From contig NC_051431.1 in NCBI RefSeq assembly GCF_001649575.2, forward strand, positions 9,646,844 through 9,710,843: a stretch of 64,000 nucleotides of DNA. Reading direction: 5' to 3'. Origin of the DNA: Kryptolebias marmoratus. Lineage: Eukaryota; Chordata; Actinopteri; Cyprinodontiformes; Rivulidae. The position numbers and the translations under genes were made by a program. Of this stretch, positions 23,850 to 35,300 are shown in pieces. The notes beneath the pieces were generated by a model. It worked only from the letters and a program-made list of their open reading frames with translations. It was not told where the DNA came from and searched no databases. Each line of letters opens with the position of its first letter. Positions within the stretch are counted from its first letter, which is position 1.

Positions 23850-24005
23850 ACAGTAGGTGGCGGTAAGCTCCTGAATCAGTCTGGAGAAGGGAAAAAAACA
23901 CACGAAGAAGAAGAACTTCCGGTTTTGTCGCTGGCACCGGAAATAAACAAACCTGGACAAGCTGAAAGGAGGGAAGGCGAAGGGCTAAGCGGAAACACGG
24001 ACCAG
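23850..24005 (+). promoter_or_regulatory. Likely hinfp promoter and noncoding first exon
   Basis: ETS-type sites acttccgg (23915-23922) and accggaa (23936-23942) face each other about 14 bp apart. A purine-rich stretch ends in cagctgag followed by gtttt (about 24003-24012), which could be the donor of a noncoding exon. The coding start lies in the next exon after a ttgctgcag acceptor. Paired ETS sites are typical of TATA-less housekeeping promoters. A cagtaggtggcggtaagc phrase just upstream (from about 23850) resembles a common fish repeat end. Confidence 0.5.
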
Positions 24006-24370
24006 CTGAGGTTTTTTTAATTTAATTTTATTTTTATTTTTGTAGGAAAACGTTACAAAAACTAGAGTTTTACGAGCGCCAGAGACATAAATGTGTTTAT
24101 AAGCTTCCTGTTACGATGTTAAAAATGTCTCAGTCTCGAGTCCGTACTAATATTTTGTTGCTAACCATCGACAAAAACTGAAACCGGTCTCTGATGTTAT
24201 CAGCTTCTATGTAATTTGTTACATTTTGGTTAACCTTAGTTCATCTTTCTAAAATAAGTTTCTAATAACTGTGAAATATGATGTCGCGGTTTATTTATAC
24301 TGTTAAAATTAAAGTTAATATTGTTGTTGTGTGTGTTGTTGCTGCAGCCGAGGACACTCCTGTTCCTATC

Positions 24371-27300
24371 ATGACAACGAAGAGACTGGACAACTTTCAG
24401 GTGGTGTGTGAGTGGGACTCGTGCGACTTCACTGGACACAGCATGGAGGAGCTGAGCGACCACATGTCCCTGCATCTGAAGGACTACCTCGGAGACAAAG
24501 ACGCCCTAGAGGAGCTGGGTAAGTGAGGAGGACACTTCTGTTTATGTCCCCCCCCCCCCACTGTCCACCATGTCAGAAACCTCAAACTGAGAGGACAAAC
24601 TCTAAAATTAGGTATTTAAATGGGAAGATGAGTTCTTTAGGTTGTCTGAAGTGTATTTTAAGACGTTGGCTGCTCCCTTCTTTATTTTTAGTCCAGTTTT
24701 AGATCCCTGCTGTCAGTGGTTCCCAAACTTTTCAGCTTCCGATCCATAAAATAACAGTGACAAAGATGTGTGACCCCATCTGTTGGCTGTTTAAATATTC
24801 TAACGATCCTATTAAATAAGGGCATAATGACAACACAAACAGTCTTAGCATCCATTTTGCTATTTTTTAAATCATTAAATGACTTGTATTTCAATTCTCT
24901 TTAACAATTATGGTGTAAATATATCATAAAAACTGGGTTTTTAATTGTAACTTGATATTTGGGGATTATCTGAGGACCCCTACTTGGTGTTGGGTGACCC
25001 ACATTGGGGTCCTGACCCCAACTTTGGGAATCATTGGTTTAGAGAAATACTGTCGATCAATTATTCAAGCATCTTAAAATGACAAGGCTAACACAAAAAC
25101 AGTGTTTTTGGCATATACGAGGCGATTACCTAGCTGTTAGATTCAAACTTGACATAGGATTGGAGCATCAGCCTAAAAATAATACATTTCTCAAGTTGTA
25201 AACGAGGTACTTATTTGTTTATAAAGTTGGTGAAGAAGGCTATTTTATTTGGCACCTCACAAATTGCTCTACAATAAAATAAAATGGAACACAACAAAAA
25301 ATAAAAATAAACAGACAAAAAATATTGTAGAAACAAATCTATACACAATTGTAAAAACAAACTAAACGTAAAAATGTCGTCATTTGTTATTTTAGAGGAG
25401 TCGGCGCTATCATTACCAGGTAAAAACAAGAGGAGATCATTTTACAGTCGAAGGGCAGCAGCTTGAAACGATGGATCCGCCTGAGTTTCAAATCAGCTTC
25501 TAGGAAATGCCAATAATCTGTGTTTAGACGACCCGACGGCCCGAGATGAAGTATTAGACTTTATCAGTTCACAGATCTACTCAGAGCCCCGAAGTTTAAA
25601 ACGGATTCTGAAACAACAGGAATCCAGCTCAGTTGATCAGGTGGTGTGTTGCCACTCAATCGAAGATGTTGTTCCCCCCCCTGTCCTTCCAGGTTGGACA
25701 GTTCTTAACCCGATTTTAGTAGTTTTTCAGCAATCTACTTAGATGTTTTCTCTGCTTGATGCATGCAAATATTTGAACTCTTCTGAAACAGAAACATCTT
25801 TTCCACGACCACGGGATGTGTCTTTCGACGTGGTTGTTTAACAAATGAGAAGCTACTCCCTGCATCAGTTATATAACTTACACATAATCCCCCATGCAGT
25901 AATTATCCAGTGGCAGGCTCTTACCTATCCAGGTTTTCACTTTTTTTGTTGTTGTTGTTTTTGCTCAGTGTTATCATATCACCAGATGTGCGTCTACAGC
26001 CGAATAGCATTGGATTTATCCCCCTTCAAGATGGCTGCCACAGTCAAATGACCTTAGCAAACACATAAATGTCTATAACTCAGCCAATTTTACAGAAATT
26101 GAGCTAAAATTGTGTGTGGTAGTAGCTGAGAGTCATCCCCAGCTTGTAGGATTATGTGAATTTCTCTGCCTCCTCTGTAAACGTGATCCTTTCCAGAATC
26201 GGTGGAACGTCCCGTTGTTAACTGTTGTCTCTTTTTGTTTAGATGAGTTTGCTTGTCTCTGGAATGGCTGCGAGTTTGTTTCCATGGGCAGCCCCGCAGA
26301 ACTCGAGGTCCACGCATATTTCCACAACTACCACGGCAAACTCAAGTTTATCGGCTCCCAGCTGCTGAAGTCCCGCCCTGACCTACCGAGCTGCAACCAG
26401 GGCGTGCACAGCAGCAACCTGCTGCCCGAAGGCTCGGACGAATTCGCCTGCCAGTGGGAGCATTGTGACGTAGGCTTTTTTCAGTTGAGATTATTTACTT
26501 CTTACAAAACAAAAAATGGCACGTCTGATCGAATGTTTTGGTTTTCTTTTCTCCAGAGCACGTTTAATAACCCCGAGTGGTTCTACCGGCATGTGGACAA
26601 CCACGTAGAGAGCGCCGAGCAGCAGTCTCTCTCCCAACAGCAGGCGCTCTTCTGCAGCTGGGCAGGTACGATTGGGCGCCGCCAGGTCTTGAGCCGACTT
26701 TCGCGTTATCGTCTCCTGCTCTAACCCGCGCGCGGGGGGGGGGCGTCTGTTGGTTCCATCGCAGGCTGCGACGCCTTCTTTAAGATCAGGTACCGGCTGA
26801 GAGAACACATGCGGAGCCACACCCAGGAAAGACTCGTCGCCTGCCCCGCGTGTGGCAACATGTTCTCCAGCAACACGAAGCTGTTCGACCACCTCCTCAG
26901 GCAGGCCGACCCGATAGGTGGGACCGACTCTGGGCCGCGCATTCGGACGCGCACGCGGTGGATGTGTTGCGTTACGTGCTTGTTCTTTTCCAAACAGAGT
27001 CTCTGGTGTGCGAACATTGCGGCAAAGCGTTTTCCAGTGAGAGGTTTTTGAGGGATCACGTTCGTCAGCACGGTAACAACAGCCAACACTTTTACTGCTG
27101 AATGAATGAACGAATGAATGAATGAATGAATGAATGAATGAATGAATGAATACCATTTATGTGTTAAAATAATTCAAAATGTTGTCTTACCTCTGTGTTT
27201 GCAACTTGGACTTATTATATTTAGATATTGTAGATTCTGTTTTAATTCAGAGAAGTTTCAAGGTAAACATTTTACTAAAAGTCCAGCATATCATATTTAA

Positions 27301-30300
27301 TATCATATATATTATATTGTAATAATTCATATCATATCATATATGTGACCCATGCTGGCAAACTGAGTCAGAATGAAGTTTTCTAACAGCTACGTCTTCA
27401 GAAAAAAATCCTTTTAATTTCTCTCAAAATTGACCATTTTCCCTCTGCCGGCTGAGAAATCCCTTCGTATAATGTGAAGCTCGGGGATTCTCCTTTTTAA
27501 ATCTACGGCAGGAATTCCCAAATAAAGTCACTCCAGACCAACAAAAATCGAGTTTTAAAACCTGCACTCTAAGTTTTCAGAACTAGCTCGTTGCCAGGCG
27601 ATAAATCACCAAATTTCAACAAACTATGAGTCATTTTGAAACATTTGAGACGGAGACTTTGAAAATAATAACCTAATATTAAAAACGTTCCTTGTTGTGA
27701 CTCATTTTGCAGCAGGGGTCACATATTGTACCATAACCTCCCATTGTTTTGGTTTGTTTTAGAGCAGTTTATGTGCAAAATGAAACACTTTGTGTGCGAT
27801 CTGATGAAAGAAGTCGACTCTTTCACAAGCTGTACGTCTTCCAGTTGGACAATCTTTACTTTTTACTGCTTTATTTCCTTTTCGTCCAGTGAACCAGGTG
27901 AAGTGTCCTCTCTGCGACATGACCTGCACCACTCTGGCTGCTCTGAAGATTCACATCAGGTTCCGTCACTGCGACGAGCGGCCCTTCCCCTGTGACTTCT
28001 GCGACAAACGGTAGGCCTTTTAAAACAGTGACTGTTTATCTGCAATTACAGCAACTATATAAAACGACAAAGTCCTGAACAGAAAGCGCAAACCAAGGAC
28101 AGAAAATAAAGTGAAACGTTTGTCTTTTTGATCTCTGACTTCCTCAGATCAACCATCGAAGCGTCCTTTGGTTAGAAACTTCACTTTATATTGGAATAAT
28201 CTGAACTCCCCTGTCTTTTTAAAATTATTTTAATGTATATTTCAGAATCATAACAGCTGTGATTTAGCTCAGTGTCAAAATAAACCTTTACCTTTTGCTA
28301 AAACTGTAAAAAATCATTTAAAAAATCGACATGTTTTGTTTCAAAGATTCAAAAACCAGCGTGATCTCCAGAAGCACACCGAAGTTCACAACGAGGGCAA
28401 CGTGTACCACTGCACGGTGGAGGGGTGTTCCTACTCCTGTCACACCTTCCAAACCATGAACTACCACTTCAAGAGAGCTCACGAGGTTCGTTGGCGCCGA
28501 CGTGACGAGCAGAATCCGTTCGCTTCGTGTCGCACAGACGCTTCCGGGAGGATTTGATTAAAAACGCTTATTTTTAACAAACAGGCTGGAGAGACATCGA
28601 AGTATAAATGCCACATCTGTGATAAAGTTTTCTCCTGGTGCTACACTCTCACGCTTCACCTGCGGAAGAAGCACGAGCTGAAATGGCCGTCTGGACACTC
28701 CCGCTTCAGGTGAGCTGCTACTTCTGCATACTTTCTGTTATTTTAACCACTCATATAAAAAAAACACGCTTTGTTCGATCAGGAATAACGTGCCGTGACT
28801 GTTAGCATCTGTAACTTTTATTATTTTGTATTTGTTTACTTCTGTTTACAAAAAGTTTTCCCATAAAAAGAAATATGATGAGATCTCATCAGTTCTGTCA
28901 GAAAATTGTTTCCTTAAATTTACTTCAGCAAACGTCTGTCTCCTTTTGGCTCCGGTTTTTGACAATGTTAGCTTTTAGCTACGATTTTATTAATTTTAGC
29001 TTTTAGCTACAGCTTTGCTAGTTCTAGCATTGAGTTATGGTTTTGGTCATTTTTGCTTCTAGCTACAAGTTTGCTAATTTTAGCTTTTAACTGCAGTTTT
29101 GCTGATTCTAGTATTAACTATAGTTTTGGTAACTTTTTGGTTAGTCTACCTTTTTTGCTAAGTCCAGCATTTAGCTACAATTTGGCTGATTTTAGCTTCA
29201 TTTTTGCTTGTTTTAATTTTAACATTTCAGTCCAGTTTCAGCAGGTAGCGACGTTACGCTCGACACCGTTTCGAGTGCGTGAAGCTGAACTTTGACACCA
29301 CGGTGTCGGCTGCGAACGAGGCCTCGTTACGTGACATCAGCGTTGCGTTTGCTTTGTAGTCGAGGCTTTAAAAGGAGCCCGATTCACTGAGAAAACTGTG
29401 GGTTTGTTTGAGAGGAGGAGGTGAACAGTTCAGGGTTTATAGACAGTTTTATAGAAAGGTTAGTTAGATTTAGTCACGTTATAAACATTAGATCTGTACA
29501 TTAGAGCTGTTTGAGTGGCTGACAGAGTGTGTTAGGAGGATAAAAAGAACAAAAGAGCATTTTGTGTTTTATACAGTCTTATTAAACAAAGTAACACGCC
29601 TGCTATCTCCATTCCACAAGGTTTTATATATCTGTATATACAGAACAGGAAGTGGCAGAGCTGAAGATGTTGAGGTCCCTTTTAGGAGGGACGAGGATGG
29701 ACAGGATTAGGAATGAGGACATCAGAGGGACAGCACAGGCTGAAGGACTGGGAGATAAAGTTAGAGAGGCCAGACTGATGGTTTGGACATGTGCAGAGGA
29801 GGGACAGTGGGTATATTGGTAGAAGGATGTTAGAGACAAAGAGGAGATATATGGACACAGTTAGAGAGGACATGGAGGTAGTTGGAGTGAGGACAGAGGA
29901 CACAGAAGACAGAGAAAAATGGAGGAGGACGACTTGCTGTGGAGACCCCTGAAAGAGAAGAAGATACAGTATTTATTAAATATGAGCACAAAGCTTTATA
30001 TGACAAGCAGTGATGAGGCTTTGTTGGGTTTCCTGCTCAGATGCAGTTCCGGCTTAAAACCAGCAGATGTCGCTCTTCTGACCAAAGCGCTTCGAAGCGT
30101 CGTTCATGATCAGTTCTGTCAAAGTGGCTTCAGTCTCACCCTCAGTAACATCCAGCACTCAGGAGTCTGACTGCATTTTAGCAGAAAATATGATTTCTCT
30201 GCTTACTTTTTAAAACAAAATCTAAACTTTTGCTTTTCATTTTCTCAATGCGTTCAAATGTGAGGACTAAAGACTCTGTGGTTTCTTCAGATACAAGAAG

Positions 30301-30720
30301 GACGTCGACGGCTTCCTCAAAGTCAACATGGTGCGCTTCGAGACGGTGGAGGTGACGAAGGAGATCATGAAGAACATGGCCAAAAAGTCAACGAACCATC
30401 GACAACAGAGACCCAGCAGCCAGAGCAAGAGGGCCGCCGCGACCCCGGAGAGCGGCCGGAGCTCCCCCGCGGGCTCCTCCTCGCCCTCCTCCAGCTCCTC
30501 CTCCTCGTACTCGTCGGACCTCTCCGGGGGGGAGGACATGTCCTCTCAGCACAGCCCCAGAGGCAGAGACTCTCCCGTCTACTGCGTGATGAGCACCATT
30601 CCTCCCGTCGAGGACGAGACCGGAGGGCCGTCCCAGGAGGACTGTGACGGCGGGGGGACTTTTGGTGCCGTCCAGGCGCTGACGGAGGTCGCCAGGGGCC
30701 TCGGCATGGACGTGGTTTGA
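24371..30720 (+). CDS. hinfp: Histone H4 transcription factor (HINFP/MIZF orthologue), C2H2 zinc-finger protein
   Basis: Nine coding exons: 24371-24518, 26243-26469, 26557-26665, 26765-26917, 26998-27072, 27890-28010, 28347-28485, 28585-28709 and 30291-30720. Phases close to 508 aa (human 517). HINFP binds histone H4 promoters at the G1/S transition with its coactivator NPAT. Visible in order: [23 protein letters not shown] with [49 protein letters not shown] with [35 protein letters not shown] with [15 protein letters not shown], then [11 protein letters not shown]. These match the family along its length. The last exon is Ser-rich and keeps a YCVMS motif, like the human YYVLS. The start ATG sits 16 bases inside its exon. 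AATAAA at 31063-31068 is a likely poly(A) signal. Confidence 0.94.
24717..25033. mobile_element. hAT-like MITE
   Basis: The left end cagtggttcccaaacttttc and the right end, read in reverse as caatgattcccaaagttgg, are imperfect inverted termini of the cagtggttctcaa type found on hAT non-autonomous elements. The interior has no coding capacity. An 8-bp target duplication is not clear. It lies in hinfp intron 1. Confidence 0.6.
25970..26155 (-). repeat. Dispersed repeat family A, fragment
   Basis: It carries cagatgtgcgtctacagc, cttcaagatggctgccaca and gtagtagctgagagtcatcc, immediately before hinfp coding exon 2. Confidence 0.65.
27101..27151. repeat. GAAT tetranucleotide microsatellite
   Basis: About 12 copies of aatg with one interruption, 28 bp downstream of the donor of hinfp coding exon 5. 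Confidence 0.95.
27344..27723. mobile_element. TA-flanked MITE (family B)
   Basis: It begins TGTGACCCATGCTGGCAAAC and ends with GACTCATTTTGC, then GGGTCACA, giving terminal inverted repeats of roughly 25 bp. It is flanked on both sides by TA (27342-27343 and 27724-27725), consistent with Tc1/mariner-type target duplication. A related copy lies at 56345-56830 in the opposite orientation. It has no coding capacity and lies in hinfp coding intron 5. Confidence 0.7.
28955..29230. repeat. Degenerate minisatellite of gctaattttagcttttagctac units
   Basis: About ten drifting units of roughly 25-30 bp contain agcttttagctac and ttgctaattttag phrases. Similar arrays occur at 33570-33760 and, inverted, at 59780-59955. 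It lies in hinfp coding intron 8. Confidence 0.7.
29625..29965 (+). mobile_element. LINE 3'-end fragment
   Basis: It contains phrases typical of a common teleost LINE tail: acaggattaggaatgaggac, tttggacatgtgcagagg, attggtagaaggatgttaga, agagaggacatggaggtagt and a ctgtggagacccctga end followed by gaagaagataca. Frames are broken. Sequence to about 30180 continues without recognisable content. It lies in hinfp coding intron 8. Confidence 0.7.
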
Positions 30721-32318
30721 ACGTGGTGGAGCTACAGTTTGTTTCTTTTACAGTATTTAGCACAGAGCTGCCTTTTGTGTGTTTTTAATCGCCAAACGTT
30801 CCTGCAGGGTTTGTGTCATTCTCGCAGCTCCTCCTTCGTCACGTCTCCAACAGAAAATCTGAAATTCTTTTATTTTTTTAAGGAAAGCCACATCGAGATT
30901 AGCTTTACATGCTGATGTTTCATTTTTAAAGACTTGCTCAGCTGAATATTTTAGAGAATGTTATTTTTATTCTGCCCCTAAAATTATAGCTGTACATTTT
31001 AAACAGTTTTTATACAAACCTAAATCTGTTTTGGTCGTTTTAAGTGGGAGGGAAAAAAATGAAATAAAATAAATATAAAACATCAAGCCATTTTGTAAGG
31101 TTTTGTGAAAAGGTTTTATAGACGATATCTTACCTGTTGTAGGTAGCTCAATGTCAAGATGCAACTATTTATGTAGAATTCTGCGGTTATTCCCACGCAC
31201 GATTAGCCACAGCAGCAGCTAGCTGTAGCATTCACAGCAGAAATTTTAACTTTTTCGCCGAAATAACGTGAAGCGAACCTGACGGCGACATAAAGATTTA
31301 AATGATGTCGGCTCGATTAGCTGAAGCTACAACAACAAATGACAGCTTGTGTTTGTGAGACGGACAGAGTTGAAACCGTCGTTGTATTGGGTGAGTTCGA
31401 CTAACTTTTGCGGCCATTTTGATTTGCTTTTCAGACCAACAAACAGGCAAAAACATCACCTCTGGACGTTTTTAAATTTAGAGATTTATGTAGAAGCGTT
31501 TCATATAATAACTGCAAAACATCGTCCTGGACTGAACTGAAAAGACCAGTTCTCTCATCATTTCTTTATTAAAAAACGCAAAACGGCACAAAAACCAGCC
31601 GGCGGCAGACATTTAAGGTAGACGGACTTTATTCCTAAAACAGAAGCTGCACCATCAGTAGCGGCACACAAGTATATGTACACATATACACGCACAATTA
31701 CCTAAATCTGTTATATAAAATATATAATCTGACATTGTACCTTTAATTCCTCTTCAGAGCTCACTGTGCGAGACTGACAGAGAGGAGAGTCTCGTCCCCT
31801 CGTTGGGTGGGACACAAACCCCCAGGCCAGCTTTTACTTCATTTGTTTGTTTGTTTTTTTTACAGCGTGGCAATAAAAAGGTCTTTTTACCCCCTTTTGA
31901 AAAAATAAGATTCTAAAAGCAATCTACAGCAAATTCACTTGAACAGCTTCCCATTCCTGTCGTCGTTTCTCCGTGTTCTAATTGAGAAAAAGTTACACGT
32001 TTTAAACCAACTCCTTTACAGTGAGATGTACACACCCTCTAGGATTTGTAATATATATATAAAAGATATTAAGCATTAAAAATTCCACATTAAAAACTTA
32101 CAATAAATAATATATGCAGGCATTTCATTAAGATAAAATCTCATAGATTGCAATCTACAGTCATTAAAAAGATTCTCCTTTTATGAAACGTCCCTTGAGC
32201 CTCCAAAATGGTAAAATGTTTTCTTGGCATCCGATTGATTGATTGATTGATCAGGACTTTCCAGTCAGCGCCGGGCGAGACACACCAGGGAGGGAGAGGA
32301 ACCTCAGCGTTTCGGAGT
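30721..32318. other. Convergent 3' region between hinfp and med13
   Basis: The hinfp 3' UTR probably ends near 31085. The med13 3' UTR (minus strand) probably ends near 31560-31630, where TTTATT at 31565-31570 and 31628-31633 gives AATAAA on the minus strand. Between them lies a partial family C repeat (31125-31220). A gatt tetranucleotide run sits at about 32231-32251. No other gene is seen. Confidence 0.55.
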
Positions 32319-35300
32319 TCAGAGCATGTTCATGATGAAGTTGTAGATCTGTGTGAGCACCACGAAGTGAACGGGCAGACAGGAGCGCCGGTCCTGGGTC
32401 GCGGGGTTGCAGGTCAGCCAGGAGAGGGCGTTGTACTGCTCCAGGACGAATCTGCGAACGGGAGAGGAAACGTCAGGGCGCGACAAGTGACCTCGTTCTG
32501 ACAGACGGGGCTCGGCGGCGGTTTCTACCTGAGCACATCAGAGGTGTGGTTAGAGTCCAGAGGATGGGAGTGTTTGCTGTGCAGAAGCTCGTCTGATTGG
32601 ACAGAAGACACGTGGAGGTGCAGAGAGGCCTGAGAAGACAATGGAGACACTTTAGTCCCGACCGATTTATCGGAATCTGTGTTCATGCGACACGCTTCGC
32701 TCAGTTTCTAAGTTGAGTTTTGCTTCCCTGAAGTTTTGAACCCGTTTCACCTGTGATGATCGGGAAAAAAAATGAATAAAAAATAAGCAACTTTATTAAG
32801 TAGTTAGTAGTTTAGATTGTTTGAAGTGGGGCTCTGCAGAAAAGGCATTAAAAATGAATATCTTACCTGTTGTAGATGACTCTTTTGAACAACCTCAATT
32901 TGGAGACTTTAATTCTGATCAGACTGATGAGCTAATGCCTAGTCCCAGTGGGGATTAAGACCATCCTTAAAGTATTAAACTCTGTTGCTGTCAAAATTTC
33001 ATTACATAGTTATTTAGCAGCAGCAGCTAGCTGTAGCACTTCATATTTTTGCCAGATTAATTGTCTGATGTGAACATGCTGGTAATGTTGTATGAACCGC
33101 TATAAAACATTATAAAATGGAGTCGTTTTAAGACGGCAGCAACCCGTTTGGTCTTGGCCCAACTCCGACTAGTCATTAGCTCGTCAGTCTGGTCAGATTT
33201 GAACCATTTCACAGAACCGGGGGCTGATCAAAGAGCCATCTACAACAGGGAAGATGTTATTTGTTGACGACCTTAAGAGCGACTGGAACAAGTTTACCTT
33301 GAGGAAGAGCGGGCACTGGTTCTGGGCTTGAGGACAGGCCGACCAGAACCAGTCGGGCAGCGGTCCGGCCTTCGCCGTGGAGATGAAGTAACCCAAGGCC
33401 ATCGGCTGCTGCAGGATGTTCAGAGCCTCCTCGTGGGACTCCATACGATCTGCACTCGGGCCCTGCACAACAAAACAGAGACCGGGAGGGAGGGGGGGGT
33501 GACTGTCTGCCTCTTTCACCAGCAACACGGCCAACAAGGTCCATTTGATTTCACTTATTTAATGAACAACTGGGGAGCCTTCAGCTAGCCTTTTGCTACA
33601 TTTGGCTTTTAGGAAGCCTTTTGCTACCTTTAGTTTCTAAGTAGCTTCTTGCTACATTTAGCTTTGAGCTAGTCTTTTGCTGCATTTTGATTCGAGCTAG
33701 TAGTTTGCTTCTTTTAGCCTCCAGCTAATGTCCTGCTCTGTTTAGCTTGAACAAGTCCAATTCAGTTTTTTCAGTCATTTTCAGCCATTCAACGCTCGCA
33801 CTGCATTTTCTGTGAAAAAGCTACTCTAGTTAGTCTCTCTGATGATTCCCTGGAATTTTACAGAGATTTTTTTTCCAGACCTTGCTTCCATCTCCTCCTT
33901 GGTGGTAGTGTGAACCAGGAGAGTGAACAGGAGAGGTTGTCGGGGAGTTGGGCAGGATGTTGATGAGGTCTGGATCCACCATGTCATGATCCATGTCGTT
34001 GCCAAACAGATCAAAGATGCCCATTACCTCGGAGCCGTCTGCAGAAGAGCATAGAGGAGAAAAAAAAAAGAAGTTTAACTTTGACAGGAAGTGACATTTC
34101 GGACGCAGCAGATGCACGTTTGGATTCTGTTTGTGGCTTCGTACCGGGGTTTATGGGGTTGAAGCTGATGTCGATAGGCTCGGAAGTGTTGGTGTTGACC
34201 TGAACCATGGCCGAGGTGGGGAACACCAGGATGTGCGTGCAGGACGTGTCCTGAGGTGTGCTCAGCTGCGACGTTTGCATGTTTAGCGCGGTGTTGCGAC
34301 CAAACACCGAACCCGTTGACACAGAGTCTGCAGAGGCAAGACAATTGAATTTATAGTTTTTATACATGAAGGTGTTTTTTTTTCCCTTCTTCCTGTTTAA
34401 GTTTCAGTCTTATTTTACCGGGCATGATCACAAAGGAACCCTGTGGCTCCATGGCAACCAGACAGGCGCTGAGGATGCTGGGCGTGTCCGCGGCGGAGAT
34501 GCCACACATCCTACACGTCTCCTTCAGGCGCTTACTGAGGGACTGCAAGTTCCTCCTGCTCAGCAGAATACTCCAGTCTGAAACGAGTGAAGAGCATGTG
34601 AGTGTGAGCCCGCTCGTTTCTGTAAACAAGTTAAACTGCCGACTCCTCCTACCTCTCAGCTCGCCGTGTCCCATCCTGCCGAGCCGTCCAATCACCACCC
34701 TCCATGGCAGAGAGGTGACCTGAACCAGGCCGACGCACCACTCCCACAGCTTCTGTAAACCCAGCCGTCTGGCGGAGCCCTTTTTCCTGCGCGCCCTGTA
34801 ATAACACGTTATAAATAGGAGATGTGGAGTTATTATAGCTGTCCCGTAGCACCGAGGCGTATATTTAGAGTGTGAGAGGTCGCGCACACCTGTTGGGTAC
34901 GTCGATGCTGATGATGCAGGACTCCAGCAGCTCCCCATGTTGGTCGGTGCAGGACGCCAGCAGCCAGCGCTGGTCATGAGACAGGCAGTAGCCGACAAAC
35001 AGGACGTTGTACTTCTGCGAGGCCTCGCCGAACGTCTCGCCGAGCTCGGTCTGCTTGTCTTTCACCGGAGCCAGAATGAAGGGTGGCGTGTACAGACGCA
35101 GACACTCGGGCCGCTGCGCAAGACAGGAAACCTTTATTAGTATCGACAACAAACACAATGTCTGAACACGTCAATTCGGCTTTGGATCCGCAGCCACCTC
35201 TGGGTTCTTGAGCGCCATGTCGATGGCGAGCCCGGGCCCGAATCCGGTCAGGGCCTTGAAGTTGGTGGAGCCAGGCAGAGGCCGGCGGCACTGAGTGTAC

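Larger units (their letters stand above)
18042..24370. other. map6 3' flank and gene-free interval before hinfp
   Basis: The map6 3' UTR begins here; no canonical AATAAA is obvious in the first few hundred bases. The interval then holds a family C element, a decayed LINE, TA and TG microsatellites, and family A repeats. The last part is the hinfp promoter and probable noncoding first exon. I see no protein-coding gene. Confidence 0.6.

Noticed and set aside
26491..27156. 221-codon antisense frame over hinfp exons
   Set aside because: Includes microsatellite-derived repeats (SFIHSFIHS) and crosses hinfp exons; a shadow.
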